The notes under the pieces are model-generated. The model was not told the DNA's origin. It did not search any database and saw only the letters and a program-made list of their open reading frames with translations. Both the position numbers and the translations under genes were made by a program. Below, piece by piece: positions 18,727 to 27,862 of a stretch of DNA of 28,684 bases. Origin of the DNA: CAZJHX01 sp964545715 (GTDB taxonomy: Bacteria; Myxococcota_A; UBA9042; GCA-2863065); the NCBI GenBank assembly GCA_964545715.1, contig CAZJHX010000140.1:1-28684 (forward strand). The letters are read 5' to 3'. Within the stretch, counting starts at the first letter, position 1; the number at the start of each line of letters is the position of its first letter.

Positions 18727-19589
18727 CCCCGCAATGCGTCGTGGCGGCTGAGAATCTGCTGGGTGAGGGCCCGATCTGGCACGCCGGCCAGCAGGCGCTG
18801 TACTGGGTCGACATCGCGGGCCGCGCCATCTGGCGCCTGGATGGCCGCAGCGGCGAGACGACCCGCTGGACCGCGCAAGAGCGGCCGAGCGCGCTGGCGT
18901 TTGAGCCGGGCGGACGCCTGCTGGTCGCCCGAGGATCCGGCGTCGCGCGCTTCACCCCGGCAAACGGCGCGTGGGAGCCGGTGGCTGACATCGAGCCGGA
19001 TCGCCCCGACAACCGCTGCAACGACGGCGCCTGTGATCGGCGCGGCCGCTTCTGGATCGGCACCATGGACGACACCGAACGCACGGACAACGGCGGACTG
19101 TATCGCGTGGACTCCGACGGCACGGTCACCCGCATGCTGGACGGCATCGGGATCAGCAACACCGTCGCTTGGAGCCCGGACGACACCACGATGTACTTCG
19201 GCGACTCCCGGCGTCGCACCGTGTGGGCCCTGCCCTTCGACGCCGAGACAGGTACGGTGGGCGACCGGCGCGTGTTCGCGAAAACGGACGCGCACGACGG
19301 CGTACCCGACGGCTCCACCGTGGACGCCGAGGGCGGCGTGTGGACCTGCATCTGGGACGGCGGGCGCGTGGTGCGCCACACCCCCGACGGCGTGCTGGAC
19401 CGCACGATCGAGCTGCCGGTCGCGCGCCCTACCAGCTGCACGTTTGGCGGACCCGACCTGGACACGCTGTACATCACCAGCGCCCGCATCGGGCTCACGG
19501 GCTACCAGCCCCACGCAGGCGGCCTCTTCACCATCAACCCGGGTATCGCGGGCCTGCCCGAGCCCGTCTTTGGGAGCCACAGGCCGTGA
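18723..19589 (+). CDS. SMP-30/gluconolactonase-family sugar lactonase
   Basis: A 288-residue six-bladed propeller lactonase. The metal ligands expected in the family are visible: E15 in LLGEGPIW, N146 in GISNTVAW and D196 in VPDGSTV, with N100 in the RCNDG loop near the substrate pocket. The fold-typical 'FWIGTMD', 'MYFGDS' and 'GGLYRVD' strands are also seen. It should hydrolyse the aldonolactone made by the SDR to the open aldonate (galactonate). GTG 18723 overlaps the aldolase stop (GTGA); the upstream open frame is the antisense-like shadow of dgoA and was rejected. No signal peptide, so cytoplasmic. Confidence 0.9.
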   Translation: MTPQCVVAAENLLGEGPIWHAGQQALYWVDIAGRAIWRLDGRSGETTRWTAQERPSALAFEPGGRLLVARGSGVARFTPANGAWEPVADIEPDRPDNRCNDGACDRRGRFWIGTMDDTERTDNGGLYRVDSDGTVTRMLDGIGISNTVAWSPDDTTMYFGDSRRRTVWALPFDAETGTVGDRRVFAKTDAHDGVPDGSTVDAEGGVWTCIWDGGRVVRHTPDGVLDRTIELPVARPTSCTFGGPDLDTLYITSARIGLTGYQPHAGGLFTINPGIAGLPEPVFGSHRP

Positions 19590-21202
19590 ACGCCCTGACC
19601 ATCGGCAGCTTCATCGCAGCCACCGCCGGCGTGGCGCTGCTCACCGTCTTCTTCGTGCGCAGAATGAAGCGCTCAGACAACGCCACCGAAGAGTATTTCA
19701 CCGGCGGACGGGCCCTCACCTGGCCGATCGTGGCGGGCTCGCTGCTGCTGACCAACCTCTCCACCGAGCAGCTGGTCGGGCTGAACGGCGCGGTCTTCGG
19801 CGACCAGAACCTGGTGGGCGTCGCCTGGGAGGCGCTGGCGGCGCTGGCGATGATCTGCACGGCGCTCATCTTCCTGCCCCGCTATCTAGCCAGCGGCTTC
19901 ACCACCACGCCCGCGTTTTTGGAGAAGCGCTTCGACAAGACCACGCGCTCGATCGTCAGCGGCCTCTTTCTGTTCGGCTACGCGATCACGTTTTTGCCGG
20001 TTGTTCTCTACACGGGGGCCCGCGCCCTGGAGGGCATGTTCGGGCTCACCCTGCCCTTGTGGATCATCGTCGCAGGCATCGGCACCCTGGGCAGCGCGTA
20101 TGCGATCTTCGGCGGCCTCAAGTCGGTCGCGGTCAGCGATACGATCAACGGTGTCGGCCTGCTGATCGGCGGCCTGGCCATCCCAATTCTGGCGCTGAGC
20201 GCGCTGGGGGACGGGTCCATCGGCGCCGGCATCGACACGCTGGTCAACGAGCGCCCCGAGACGATGGCGGTACTGGGCGACAACACCAAGTCGGTGCCCT
20301 GGCACACGCTGCTGACCGGCATGATGATCGTTCAGGTCTTCTACTGGTCCACAAACCAGGCCATCGTGCAGCGCGCCCTGGGCGCCACCGGGCTGGCCGA
20401 GGGGCAGAAGGGCGTACTGTTTGCCGCCGGCATGAAGCTGGTCGGCCCGCTGATGCTCTGCGTACCCGGCATCGCCGCCCTGCACATGATCGGCGACCTC
20501 GAGCAGCTGCAGCTGAACCCCGAGACGGGCCAGATCATCCAGTCGACGGTCTATCCCGCGCTGGTCAACCACGTGCTGCCGGCCTGGTCGCTGGGCCTCT
20601 TCGCCGCGGTGCTGGTCGGCGCCATCCTCAGCTCCTTCAACAGCGGCCTGAACAGCGCCGCGACGCTCTTTTCATTGCAGTTTTACAAGGGCTACATCAA
20701 TCGTGACGCGTCGGCCAGCCAGGTGGTCGCGGTCGGCAAGAAGTTTGCGACCGGGCTGGCGCTGCTGGCGATCTGCGTGGCCCCGCTGTTGGCCCGCTCC
20801 CGGTCCATCTTCGAGTATCTGCAAACGACCAACGGCCTCTACAGCGTGCCGATCATCAGCGTCTTCTTTGTGGGCATCGTCAACCGCACGGCACCGGCCC
20901 TGGCCGCAAAAATAGGAATCCTGGTCGGCGGCGGCCTCTACAGCACCTTCATCTTTACGGGCCTGGGCGGCTGGCATTGGCTGCACAGCCTGGGCTTCAG
21001 CTTTGCCGTCGCCGTAGCGACCATGCTGCTGATCGCACGAGTGAACCCCAAGTCGGCCGAGCAGATCGCGCTGAGCGAGCACCGCGACCCGGCGCCGGTA
21101 GACATGACCCCGTGGCGCTACGCCCGGCCGGTCTCGATCGCCATCGTGGCGATCACCGCGCTGATGTACGTGGGCCTGACCCTCCTCGCCGGTCGCGGCT
21201 AG
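19586..21202 (+). CDS. Sodium:solute symporter, YidK/SGLT-like sugar importer
   Basis: A 538-residue polytopic inner-membrane protein with about 13-14 predicted helices. It follows the sodium:solute symporter family from end to end, and resembles E. coli YidK closely: SLLLTNLSTEQLVGLNG near the start, TPAFLEKRFDKTTR, VFYWSTNQAIVQRALGA, ILSSFNSGLNSAATLFS, and the VDMTPW segment before the last helix. YidK and its SGLT relatives couple Na+ to sugar uptake. As the last gene of the operon (GTGA overlap with the lactonase) it probably imports the free sugar, most likely galactose, though uptake of galactonate cannot be excluded. Confidence 0.9.
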   Translation: MNALTIGSFIAATAGVALLTVFFVRRMKRSDNATEEYFTGGRALTWPIVAGSLLLTNLSTEQLVGLNGAVFGDQNLVGVAWEALAALAMICTALIFLPRYLASGFTTTPAFLEKRFDKTTRSIVSGLFLFGYAITFLPVVLYTGARALEGMFGLTLPLWIIVAGIGTLGSAYAIFGGLKSVAVSDTINGVGLLIGGLAIPILALSALGDGSIGAGIDTLVNERPETMAVLGDNTKSVPWHTLLTGMMIVQVFYWSTNQAIVQRALGATGLAEGQKGVLFAAGMKLVGPLMLCVPGIAALHMIGDLEQLQLNPETGQIIQSTVYPALVNHVLPAWSLGLFAAVLVGAILSSFNSGLNSAATLFSLQFYKGYINRDASASQVVAVGKKFATGLALLAICVAPLLARSRSIFEYLQTTNGLYSVPIISVFFVGIVNRTAPALAAKIGILVGGGLYSTFIFTGLGGWHWLHSLGFSFAVAVATMLLIARVNPKSAEQIALSEHRDPAPVDMTPWRYARPVSIAIVAITALMYVGLTLLAGRG

Positions 21203-21270
21203 CCCGAGCAGCACCCCGAATAGGCGGCGATTCGTTTAATATCGCGGACGTCGGCCCGAAATAGCCAGCG
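21203..21270 (+). promoter_or_regulatory. Spacer between the sugar operon and the hybrid kinase gene
   Basis: 68 bases. TAATAT (21237-21242) is the only AT-rich block and may be a -10 box for the kinase gene, with no matching -35. No hairpin followed by T-run was found, so the operon has no visible intrinsic terminator here and readthrough into the kinase gene is possible. No good ribosome site precedes ATG 21271, but an in-frame TAG at 21262-21264 rules out an earlier start. Confidence 0.35.
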
Positions 21271-24200
21271 ATGGGCAATGACCACAAGACGGGTGGCAGC
21301 CGCACCGTCGTCGCCGGGCGATATGTCTTGGAGGCGGAGTTGGGACGCGGCGGATTGGGTGTGGTGTACCGCGCCCTGGATCAGCAGACCAACACCCACG
21401 TCGCCCTGAAGAAGCTCGCAGTCGCAGCTGAGGCGGCCGATGACCTCCAGCGCGAGTTCAAGGCGGCTGTCGAGCTGCAGCACCCTCACATTGTTCGCCT
21501 GCTGGACTACGACGCCAAGACCGACGGCGGCTACCTCACCATGGAGCTGCTAGACAGCCAGCCGCTGCTGGCTTATGGCCGCACCGTGGGGCTGGATGCA
21601 GTCCTGGCGCGCATGATGGAAGCGCTGGACGCCCTGGACTATCTGCATCGCCGTAACTGGATCCACGGTGACATCAAGCCCGACAACATGCTGATAAGTG
21701 TGTCCGAGTCCCCATGCTTGAAGCTTGTGGACTTCGGCCTGAGCGCCGTCTCAGGCCTGGTCGAATCGGCGGGGACGCCGGCATACCTGGCGCCGGAGAT
21801 CAGCACCGGCGGCGCGCGGACTAGCCAGTCCGACCTGTATTCGCTCGGCGTCGTCATGTACGAGCTGCTGTCGGGGCACAACCCTTTCCTGGCAAACACA
21901 CCCGGCGACTGTGAGCGCCGTCACTTGATGATGAGGCCGCGGTCCCTGCATGAGGTGGTCTCGGGCGTTCCGCTGTCCGTAGCCGTAATGGTCGACCGGC
22001 TGCTCGAGAAGGCCCCCGAGAAGCGCTACGCCGATCCGGCGGACGCCATCCGAGCGCTGGAGCCTGTGGTCGGGGACGTGGCGTCGCGGCGCTTTTCGAG
22101 ACGTTGCCGCGTCATGTGCCCGGAGCCGGTCGGGTGGGAGCGCCCGCTCTCCGAGATCGACGCGGCCCTCGAGCGCGTATCCAACGGCGACGGTGGCACC
22201 CTGCTGTTCGAGGGCGAAGCGGGCGTCGGCAAGTCCCGCCTCTGCGACGCGATACGCACGCGCGCTCAGGTGCGAGGAATCGACGTCGTACTTTTCGACG
22301 GCGCGGCCCACGAGACAGGCGACACCTTTCAGCCGCTGCTGGCAGCCGGCGGCCAACGAGTCCTCATAGCCGACAACGTAGACCTGCTCCCACCGAAGGT
22401 CGTCCCGGCGCTTGCGCGCGCGATCCAGACAGCTCGAGAGAGCGGAACGCTGCTGGCGATCACGTCCACACCCAGCCGGGCTCTTGGCCGCGCCTGCCGG
22501 CTGGATGGGGTGCTGCTGGGCGCCGAGGCTCGTGGCGAGTGCGTCCGCACGCGCCTGCCTTACCTGACAAGGACGCAAACCGCTGAGCTCATCGAGCGCG
22601 CGTTCGGCGCCCCCGCCTGCGGAGATGACGTCGTCGACCCGATCGGCACCTTCACGCTGGGCTGTCCAGGCGACATCCTGGCTGTCCTGCGACATCTCGC
22701 GGACACCGGGCGGCTCGTCTTCACCGGCACCTGCTGGAAGACCGCAGGCGACGGCGCCCTGTTGTCCGGAGGGTCGGGCCTGGGCAACTCGCCGATGGAG
22801 CAGGTCCTCTCCGGTCGCATGATGGGCCTCAGTGAAGCGGAGACCGCGGTGCTCCTAGCGGCGGCCGCGGCCGGCGAGCCGTCGACGAGCCAGGAGCTGC
22901 AAGTTCTGGCCGACGTCGACGAGGAGACCGTTCAAGGGGCTATCGGCGAGCTGGTCGGCCAGAGCCTGCTGTCATGGACGGCCGACGAGAAGCTGGCACT
23001 GACGCAGCAGGTCTTTGTCGCGCACATCCGTGCGACCACCTCAGCCGAAGAGTGGCGCGCCGTGCACCACCGCGCGGCGGATCACTTCATCGTCGAGGCC
23101 GGACTGGGGGGGGGGGGGGTCGACCGGCTCGCACGACACTCAGCCAGCGCGGACCTGGTCGTGCAGTCCGTTCGCTACGGCCGGTTGGCAGCTGATGAAG
23201 CCGAGAAGAACGGCCGTCTGCCCGAGGCCCGGGACGTGCTGCGCCGCCTGGACAAATGCCTGACGCGGGCTGAAGAGCCGCACCCGCTTCATCGCTTGAT
23301 CCTGATCGACTATGGCCGTGTGCTGCAGAAGCTCGGTCACTACGACGTCGCGCTGGATGCGCTCGATCGGGCGTCTGTTGGAACCCTGCGCCTACGCCAC
23401 ACCAGCGAGGCCGCCGAGCTGCTACGCACCAAGACTTTTGTCCTGGCGCGTCTGGGACGATTGGATGAGGCGCGTGAACTGAGCACCTCGCTGATGGAGG
23501 TCGCCACCGCATCCGGGGTCAGCGAGCGTATCGAGGCGGTGCTCACCACTGTCGAGATCGCGCGCCTGGGCGGCGACTACGCGCGTGCCAGGGAGACGCT
23601 GGCATCTGAGTTCGCCGCGCGACTTCAAGCAATGGAGCCCGGAACGGAGGCCCGACTACGCGTCGCCCTGGCCAGAATCGACTGGCATGAGGCGCGCATC
23701 GGCGACGCCAAGGAGAACGCGATCCGCGCGCTGACGCTGTACGAGCGCCAAGGTGACGCGCGCGGCGCCGCGGAGGCCGAGATGGCTTTGGGCACGGCTT
23801 TCCGGATGGCGGGGTCGCACCAGACCGCCATCGATTACTACATGAGCGCCGCCGAGCACTACGACGATCAGGACGCCATCGCGGACCGGGGCAAATGCTA
23901 CAACAACGTCGGCGTCTGCCTCCACTTGATGGGCCGGTGGGAAGAGGCAGCCAGCCGGTTCGAGGATGCGCTGCGGCTGTCGGAGTTGACCTCAGATGTC
24001 GCCGAGTGCGCCGTCCTGCAAAACAACCTGGGCTACTGCCACATGGTGCGCGGCGCCTTTGAGCCTGCCATCGCCGCCTTTGAGCGCGGCCTCGCGATGT
24101 CCGCCGAGGGGCGCGCGGAGCGGGTGCGACCGGCGCTGTTCGGCAACCTGGGAGAGGCGCTGGCCTGCGCAGGACGACCCGAAGAAGCGCGCGCGCAGCT

Positions 24201-25884
24201 CGACACGGCAGTCGCCTGTGCCGAAGCGCTCGGATCCCGCGGCGACGTCGTCGAAAACCGGCGTCGGCTTGCACAGCTGGCGCTGGATGCGGGTGAGCCG
24301 GCGCAGGCCGATGCGGCGGCAGCGGAGGCATACGGCGAGGCGGACAAGCTGGGGCTGACCGAAGAGTGCGCCCATCTGCGACGCATCCGCGGGCTGGCGG
24401 CCATCCACCGCGGCCTGCTCATCGCCGCGGCCAAACAACTGACCGAGGCCGTGACGCTGGCGTCCAGCGACCCGGACAGCATCATCAGCGCAGAGATCTG
24501 TCTGGCCCGCGCAGAATTGGCGTTGGCCCGAACCGAGGTTGACGCGGCTGCTGAGCTGGCGGACCACGCCTGCCGCGCCTTTGAGCGCCTGCATGCGGCG
24601 TGGCATCTCGATCATGCCAAACGTACCCACGCCCGGATTCTGGCGGCAACGCGCCCGACGGCGCCGGAGAAGCCGGGACCAAACGTGCTGGGAGACGCGC
24701 TGCTTGCGCTGACCACCGCCGGGTCGGCGCAGAGCGCGCTGTCCATCGTACTCAACGCCGCCCGAACCGTCACCGGCGCCGATCGAGCGGCTGCGTACAT
24801 CCCGGGAACCGCGTACTCGGAGGAGCTGCGCCTGGGCGTCGCGGTGCCGGGCGTCCTACCCGACACAGACCGCTTGGAGGCCTTCAGCCGCACGGTGTCG
24901 ACGCGCGTCATGGACACGGGCCAGCCCGTCTGCCTGGAGCGGGTCGCCACCGACGAGACGATGAGCGCCGCCGCCAGCCTGCGCGCGATCAAGCTGGCGT
25001 CCGTGATCTGTGTCCCTGTCCCGCTGGATCTGGACGGCGCCGGTCTCCTGTACCTGGAGAGCCGCACGCCGGGCCGGCTCACGGCCGCCGAGCTGCCCAC
25101 GGTGCTGCACTTTGCAGCCGCGCTGGGGCTCGCCGTGCGCATCCACCTGAAGCGGGCTCAGGTCGAGGACATCACCGAGGTGCTGTCGGTCTCGATTCAC
25201 GAAATGGCCTCGCCCATCGCGGCGATTCAGGGCCACTCGGAGCTGACGGAGCTGGAGGTCCCACGCGAAGAGACGTCCGGGCCTTTCCGCACCCTCATGG
25301 ACGTGATCGCTGATCAGTCGACGCGTCTGTTCCGACTGGTAGCGGATGCGCGCCAGTTCAGCTCGCTCGCCCGCCTCAGCCTGACCACGCTGCGCGCGAC
25401 AGCGATCGACCAGCTAGTGACCCCCGCAATAACCGGCCTTCAGCCTGAGATTACGGCAGCGGCCGTCTCGGTCAACGTGCAGGTGGCCCCGGACGTCCCA
25501 GCCGTGATGGCCGACCAGCTGCGGGTTCAGCAGGTGCTGACCAACCTGATGGCCAACGCCATCCGGTACAGCCCGGCGGACGGGACCATCCATGTCCGGG
25601 TGTCCAGGGCCGAGGCCTCGACCGCGTTTGGTCAGGCGTCCATGGTCACGTTTGAGATTCACGACCAGGGGGTCGGTCTCACGGATCTGGAGAAGGCCGC
25701 TGTGTTTGAGAAGTTCAAGCGCGGGCAAACACCTCGCGGTGAGGGAACCGGCCTTGGACTGGCCATCACCCGGACGATCGTTCGTGCGCACGGCGGCCGA
25801 ATCGAGGCGCTCGACTCCCCGGAAGGCGGGACCTGCATCCGCTTCACGCTGCGCGCCGAAACCAGCGCACTCAGCACCGTCTAG
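21271..25884 (+). CDS. Ser/Thr kinase - ATPase - TPR - GAF - histidine kinase hybrid
   Basis: A 1537-residue soluble signalling protein. Residues 17-270 are an STPK: G25-x-G-x-x-G30 loop, K47, H132-G-D134-I-K-P-D-N139, D154-F-G156 and GTPAYLAPE. Residues about 290-560 are an AAA_16-like ATPase with Walker A GEAGVGKS (315-322) and Walker B VLIADNVD. Residues about 640-1110 are TPR hairpins. Residues about 1145-1290 are GAF-like. The C-terminus is a histidine kinase: H-box SIHEMASPIAAI (H1310), N-box around N1429, DQGVGL, FEKFKRG and GEGTGLGLAI. All catalytic residues are present; the catalytic loop has HGD in place of HRD, so it is a non-RD kinase. The array matches known myxobacterial-type 'trifunctional' kinases. 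A 14-G run splits ATPase from TPRs. A response regulator follows. Confidence 0.9.
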   Translation: MGNDHKTGGSRTVVAGRYVLEAELGRGGLGVVYRALDQQTNTHVALKKLAVAAEAADDLQREFKAAVELQHPHIVRLLDYDAKTDGGYLTMELLDSQPLLAYGRTVGLDAVLARMMEALDALDYLHRRNWIHGDIKPDNMLISVSESPCLKLVDFGLSAVSGLVESAGTPAYLAPEISTGGARTSQSDLYSLGVVMYELLSGHNPFLANTPGDCERRHLMMRPRSLHEVVSGVPLSVAVMVDRLLEKAPEKRYADPADAIRALEPVVGDVASRRFSRRCRVMCPEPVGWERPLSEIDAALERVSNGDGGTLLFEGEAGVGKSRLCDAIRTRAQVRGIDVVLFDGAAHETGDTFQPLLAAGGQRVLIADNVDLLPPKVVPALARAIQTARESGTLLAITSTPSRALGRACRLDGVLLGAEARGECVRTRLPYLTRTQTAELIERAFGAPACGDDVVDPIGTFTLGCPGDILAVLRHLADTGRLVFTGTCWKTAGDGALLSGGSGLGNSPMEQVLSGRMMGLSEAETAVLLAAAAAGEPSTSQELQVLADVDEETVQGAIGELVGQSLLSWTADEKLALTQQVFVAHIRATTSAEEWRAVHHRAADHFIVEAGLGGGGVDRLARHSASADLVVQSVRYGRLAADEAEKNGRLPEARDVLRRLDKCLTRAEEPHPLHRLILIDYGRVLQKLGHYDVALDALDRASVGTLRLRHTSEAAELLRTKTFVLARLGRLDEARELSTSLMEVATASGVSERIEAVLTTVEIARLGGDYARARETLASEFAARLQAMEPGTEARLRVALARIDWHEARIGDAKENAIRALTLYERQGDARGAAEAEMALGTAFRMAGSHQTAIDYYMSAAEHYDDQDAIADRGKCYNNVGVCLHLMGRWEEAASRFEDALRLSELTSDVAECAVLQNNLGYCHMVRGAFEPAIAAFERGLAMSAEGRAERVRPALFGNLGEALACAGRPEEARAQLDTAVACAEALGSRGDVVENRRRLAQLALDAGEPAQADAAAAEAYGEADKLGLTEECAHLRRIRGLAAIHRGLLIAAAKQLTEAVTLASSDPDSIISAEICLARAELALARTEVDAAAELADHACRAFERLHAAWHLDHAKRTHARILAATRPTAPEKPGPNVLGDALLALTTAGSAQSALSIVLNAARTVTGADRAAAYIPGTAYSEELRLGVAVPGVLPDTDRLEAFSRTVSTRVMDTGQPVCLERVATDETMSAAASLRAIKLASVICVPVPLDLDGAGLLYLESRTPGRLTAAELPTVLHFAAALGLAVRIHLKRAQVEDITEVLSVSIHEMASPIAAIQGHSELTELEVPREETSGPFRTLMDVIADQSTRLFRLVADARQFSSLARLSLTTLRATAIDQLVTPAITGLQPEITAAAVSVNVQVAPDVPAVMADQLRVQQVLTNLMANAIRYSPADGTIHVRVSRAEASTAFGQASMVTFEIHDQGVGLTDLEKAAVFEKFKRGQTPRGEGTGLGLAITRTIVRAHGGRIEALDSPEGGTCIRFTLRAETSALSTV
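23106..23119 (+). repeat. Homopolymer of 14 G inside the hybrid kinase gene
   Basis: An uninterrupted G14 run encodes four glycines (about residues 613-616) in the linker after the ATPase module. With 14 G the frame stays open to 25884. Loss or gain of one G would meet stops at 23261-23263 or 23193-23195, giving products of about 640-660 residues that keep the STPK and ATPase but lose TPR, GAF and histidine kinase. Confidence 0.9.
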
Positions 25885-25931
25885 TCATTTCACGCTAGAA
25901 CCCGTTACGTAGCGCTGTTAGTATTCGCCCC
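25885..25931 (+). promoter_or_regulatory. Short AT-richer spacer before the response regulator
   Basis: 47 bases, less GC-rich than the surroundings. TAGTAT (25919-25924) lies seven bases before GTG 25932, the spacing of a -10 box to a transcription start, so the regulator may have its own leaderless transcript. No Shine-Dalgarno precedes 25932. Confidence 0.35.
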
Positions 25932-26312
25932 GTGGGTGGGGCAGGCGATAAGAGGACGGTGTTGTTTGTCGACGACGACCCCGCAATTCTGCGCCTTCAC
26001 CAGCGGATGGCCCAGCTCGGTGCGCTCAACCCGCTCCTGGCGTCGGACATGCGCGAGGCCCGACAGCTTCTGCGCGACCACAGCGTCGACCTGCTGGTAA
26101 CCGATATGACGATGCCCGGCGGCACCGGGCTGGAGCTGCTGGACACGATACGCGACGCCCACCCCGAGCTGAAGACGATGATGGTCAGCGGCGGCGCCAC
26201 CCTGGCGGACGTGCAGGCGGCGCGACGGCTTGGAATCAGAGCCTACGTTCCCAAGCCGTACAGCGCGACGGAGCTGCTGGCTGAGATCAAGCGGATCCTC
26301 GCGGACGACTAA
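25932..26312 (+). CDS. Single-domain response regulator (receiver only)
   Basis: A 126-residue CheY-like receiver. Acidic pocket residues D14-D16 (VDDDP), phosphoacceptor D58 (VTDMTMPG), the switch Ser in MVSGGAT and K108 (VPKPY) are all present, so it should accept phosphate. There is no output domain: it acts by protein-protein contact or as a phosphorelay shuttle. It is 47 bases downstream of the hybrid kinase, which is its likely phosphodonor. GTG 25932 is used; GTG 25959, with AAGAGG just upstream, would give a start at MLFVDDD and is a real alternative. It is convergent with the propeller gene, with 11 bases between stops. Confidence 0.9.
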   Translation: MGGAGDKRTVLFVDDDPAILRLHQRMAQLGALNPLLASDMREARQLLRDHSVDLLVTDMTMPGGTGLELLDTIRDAHPELKTMMVSGGATLADVQAARRLGIRAYVPKPYSATELLAEIKRILADD

Positions 26313-26323
26313 CCGAGCGCGCC

Positions 26324-27832
26324 TCAGGGACCGACGGCGTATAGAGCCCCATCCTCAGACCCGATGTAGAGCACGCCGTTGGCGCCGAGCGCGGGTGACG
26401 AGTGTATGTCATCGGTGCCGATCTCCACTGTAAACAGCAGCTGCCCCGAGGCGTCCACCGCCAGAAGCCGGCCATCCCGGGTGCCTACGAAGATCGAGCC
26501 GTCGGACCCGATCGCCGGCGATGATGTCCCGATGCCGTCGTAGCCCTGGTTGGACCACGCGGCCTCGCCCGCGGCGGTAAACGCGTGCAGTCCACCGTCC
26601 AACGAGCCGGTGATGATGCCGCCATCCGCGGCGATCGCAGGTGACGTCACGGACGGCGTGCCCAGGCCGTTGGTCCATAACGGCTGGCCGGCAGGGTCGA
26701 CTGCGGCCAGCAGCACACCCCCGCTGCCGCAATAGACTGTGCCGTCGGCGCCGATGGCTGGCGACGCGAACTCCACCTCCTTGCCCATGTCGTAGTCCCA
26801 CTTCGACTGCCCGCCGGCGGCGATGGCGTGCAGCTTGTTGGCCTCTGAGCCCAGGTAGATCGTGCCGTCGGCGCCCACAGCCGGGGAGGTGCCGACCTTG
26901 CCGACGGCGTCGTTGACCCACAGGACGTTGCCGTCGCCGCTGACGGCAAACAGGGACGACGAGCCGCCGATGAGGATCGTGCCGTCGGCGATGACCGCCG
27001 GCGACGAGCTTGGCCCGGGGCCCTCGGTCACCCACTTCTGCTCACCGGCGGACGAGGCCGCGACCAGCCCGCTCTCGGAGCCGACGTAGATCGTGCCATC
27101 CGCCGCGATCGCCGGAGACGACCACCGGATCTCTCCGGTCGGCAGCGCCCATTTCTGCGAGCCGTCCGGGTTCACCGCGTACAGGTTGCCGTCCTCCGAG
27201 CCTACGTAGATAGTGCCGTCAGCATCGATCGCGGGGGACGAGCGCACGTCGTCGCCGGTGGAGAAGGTCCACAGCACCGCCCCCGTCTTTGGGCCTGCGT
27301 AGGCCGCTCGGGACTGGTGCGTCGGGCACCGCTGGCGCATGGGCCACGGCGACCCGGCCTGCAGGCCGCTCATGTCACCGCAGGTCGGGCCGGTGTCAGC
27401 GACGCATTGAGCATCCGCGGTGCAGATCATCCCAGCGCCGCACGCACCACAGCTGTTGCCGCACCCGTCGCCGCCGCACGCCTTGTCCGCGCAATCGGGC
27501 ACGCACTCGCCGGTGTCGGTCCCCGTGTCGTCGGTTCCGGTGTCGTCGGTCCCGGTATCTTCGGTCCCGGTGCCGCCGGTGTCGGTCCCGGTGTCGTCGG
27601 TGTCGGTCCCGGTGTCGTCGGTGTCCGTCCCGCTGTCGGTGCCCGTGTCGTCCGTGACCGAGCCCGTATCGTCAGTATCGGCGCCGGTCGTGTCGGTGTC
27701 GGTTCCGGTGTCGTCCGTGCCCGTGTCGGACGTCGTATCCGTGGCGGCGTCCGGGGTGGTCTCGGGGGCTGAGTCGTCCGGACAGCCCAACAGCAGCACC
27801 AGAAACAACGATGTGAGCAGGTGTTTCGACAT
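26324..27832 (-). CDS. PQQ-like beta-propeller lipoprotein with Asp/Thr linker
   Basis: A 502-residue exported protein. The lipobox LLGC puts the anchor at C17. Residues 31-108 are a low-complexity linker of D, T and G (DTGTDTDDTG-like). Residues 110-150 are a Cys-rich motif common in Myxococcota (C.PDC..K.CGGDGCG.SCG.C). Residues about 180-502 hold eight propeller repeats of about 40 residues (SSPAI.ADGTIYVGSEDG.LYAV...G..KW), BamB/PQQ-dehydrogenase style but without a dehydrogenase active-site signature. It is probably a surface-exposed binding or scaffold lipoprotein held off the membrane by the linker. ATG 27832 begins the signal peptide; the open frame upstream runs into the assembly gap and was not used. 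Confidence 0.88.
   Translation of the reverse strand: MSKHLLTSLFLVLLLGCPDDSAPETTPDAATDTTSDTGTDDTGTDTDTTGADTDDTGSVTDDTGTDSGTDTDDTGTDTDDTGTDTGGTGTEDTGTDDTGTDDTGTDTGECVPDCADKACGGDGCGNSCGACGAGMICTADAQCVADTGPTCGDMSGLQAGSPWPMRQRCPTHQSRAAYAGPKTGAVLWTFSTGDDVRSSPAIDADGTIYVGSEDGNLYAVNPDGSQKWALPTGEIRWSSPAIAADGTIYVGSESGLVAASSAGEQKWVTEGPGPSSSPAVIADGTILIGGSSSLFAVSGDGNVLWVNDAVGKVGTSPAVGADGTIYLGSEANKLHAIAAGGQSKWDYDMGKEVEFASPAIGADGTVYCGSGGVLLAAVDPAGQPLWTNGLGTPSVTSPAIAADGGIITGSLDGGLHAFTAAGEAAWSNQGYDGIGTSSPAIGSDGSIFVGTRDGRLLAVDASGQLLFTVEIGTDDIHSSPALGANGVLYIGSEDGALYAVGP
27581..27622 (-). repeat. Perfect 21-bp tandem duplication in the Asp/Thr linker
   Basis: Two exact 21-bp copies (27581-27601 and 27602-27622), flanked by degenerate copies across roughly 27500-27740. 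Each encodes seven linker residues of the D/T/G type. Gain or loss of units would keep the frame and only change linker length. Confidence 0.8.
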
Positions 27833-27862
27833 GTGGCGACTATACTCCGGAAGCAAACTTTT
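27833..27862 (-). promoter_or_regulatory. Possible -10 region of the propeller gene, cut by the gap
   Basis: On minus, TATAGT (complement of 27839-27844) lies six bases before ATG 27832, with no Shine-Dalgarno at normal distance (GGAG is about 13 bases away). A -35 box at normal spacing would fall in the N run, so it cannot be checked. Confidence 0.35.

Noticed and set aside
19169..19585. Long N-terminal extension of the symporter
   Set aside because: The extension is an Arg/His-rich out-of-frame reading of the lactonase gene; the first membrane helix starts just after GTG 19586.
21203..21235. Possible terminator after the sugar operon
   Set aside because: No stable stem with a following T-run could be drawn.
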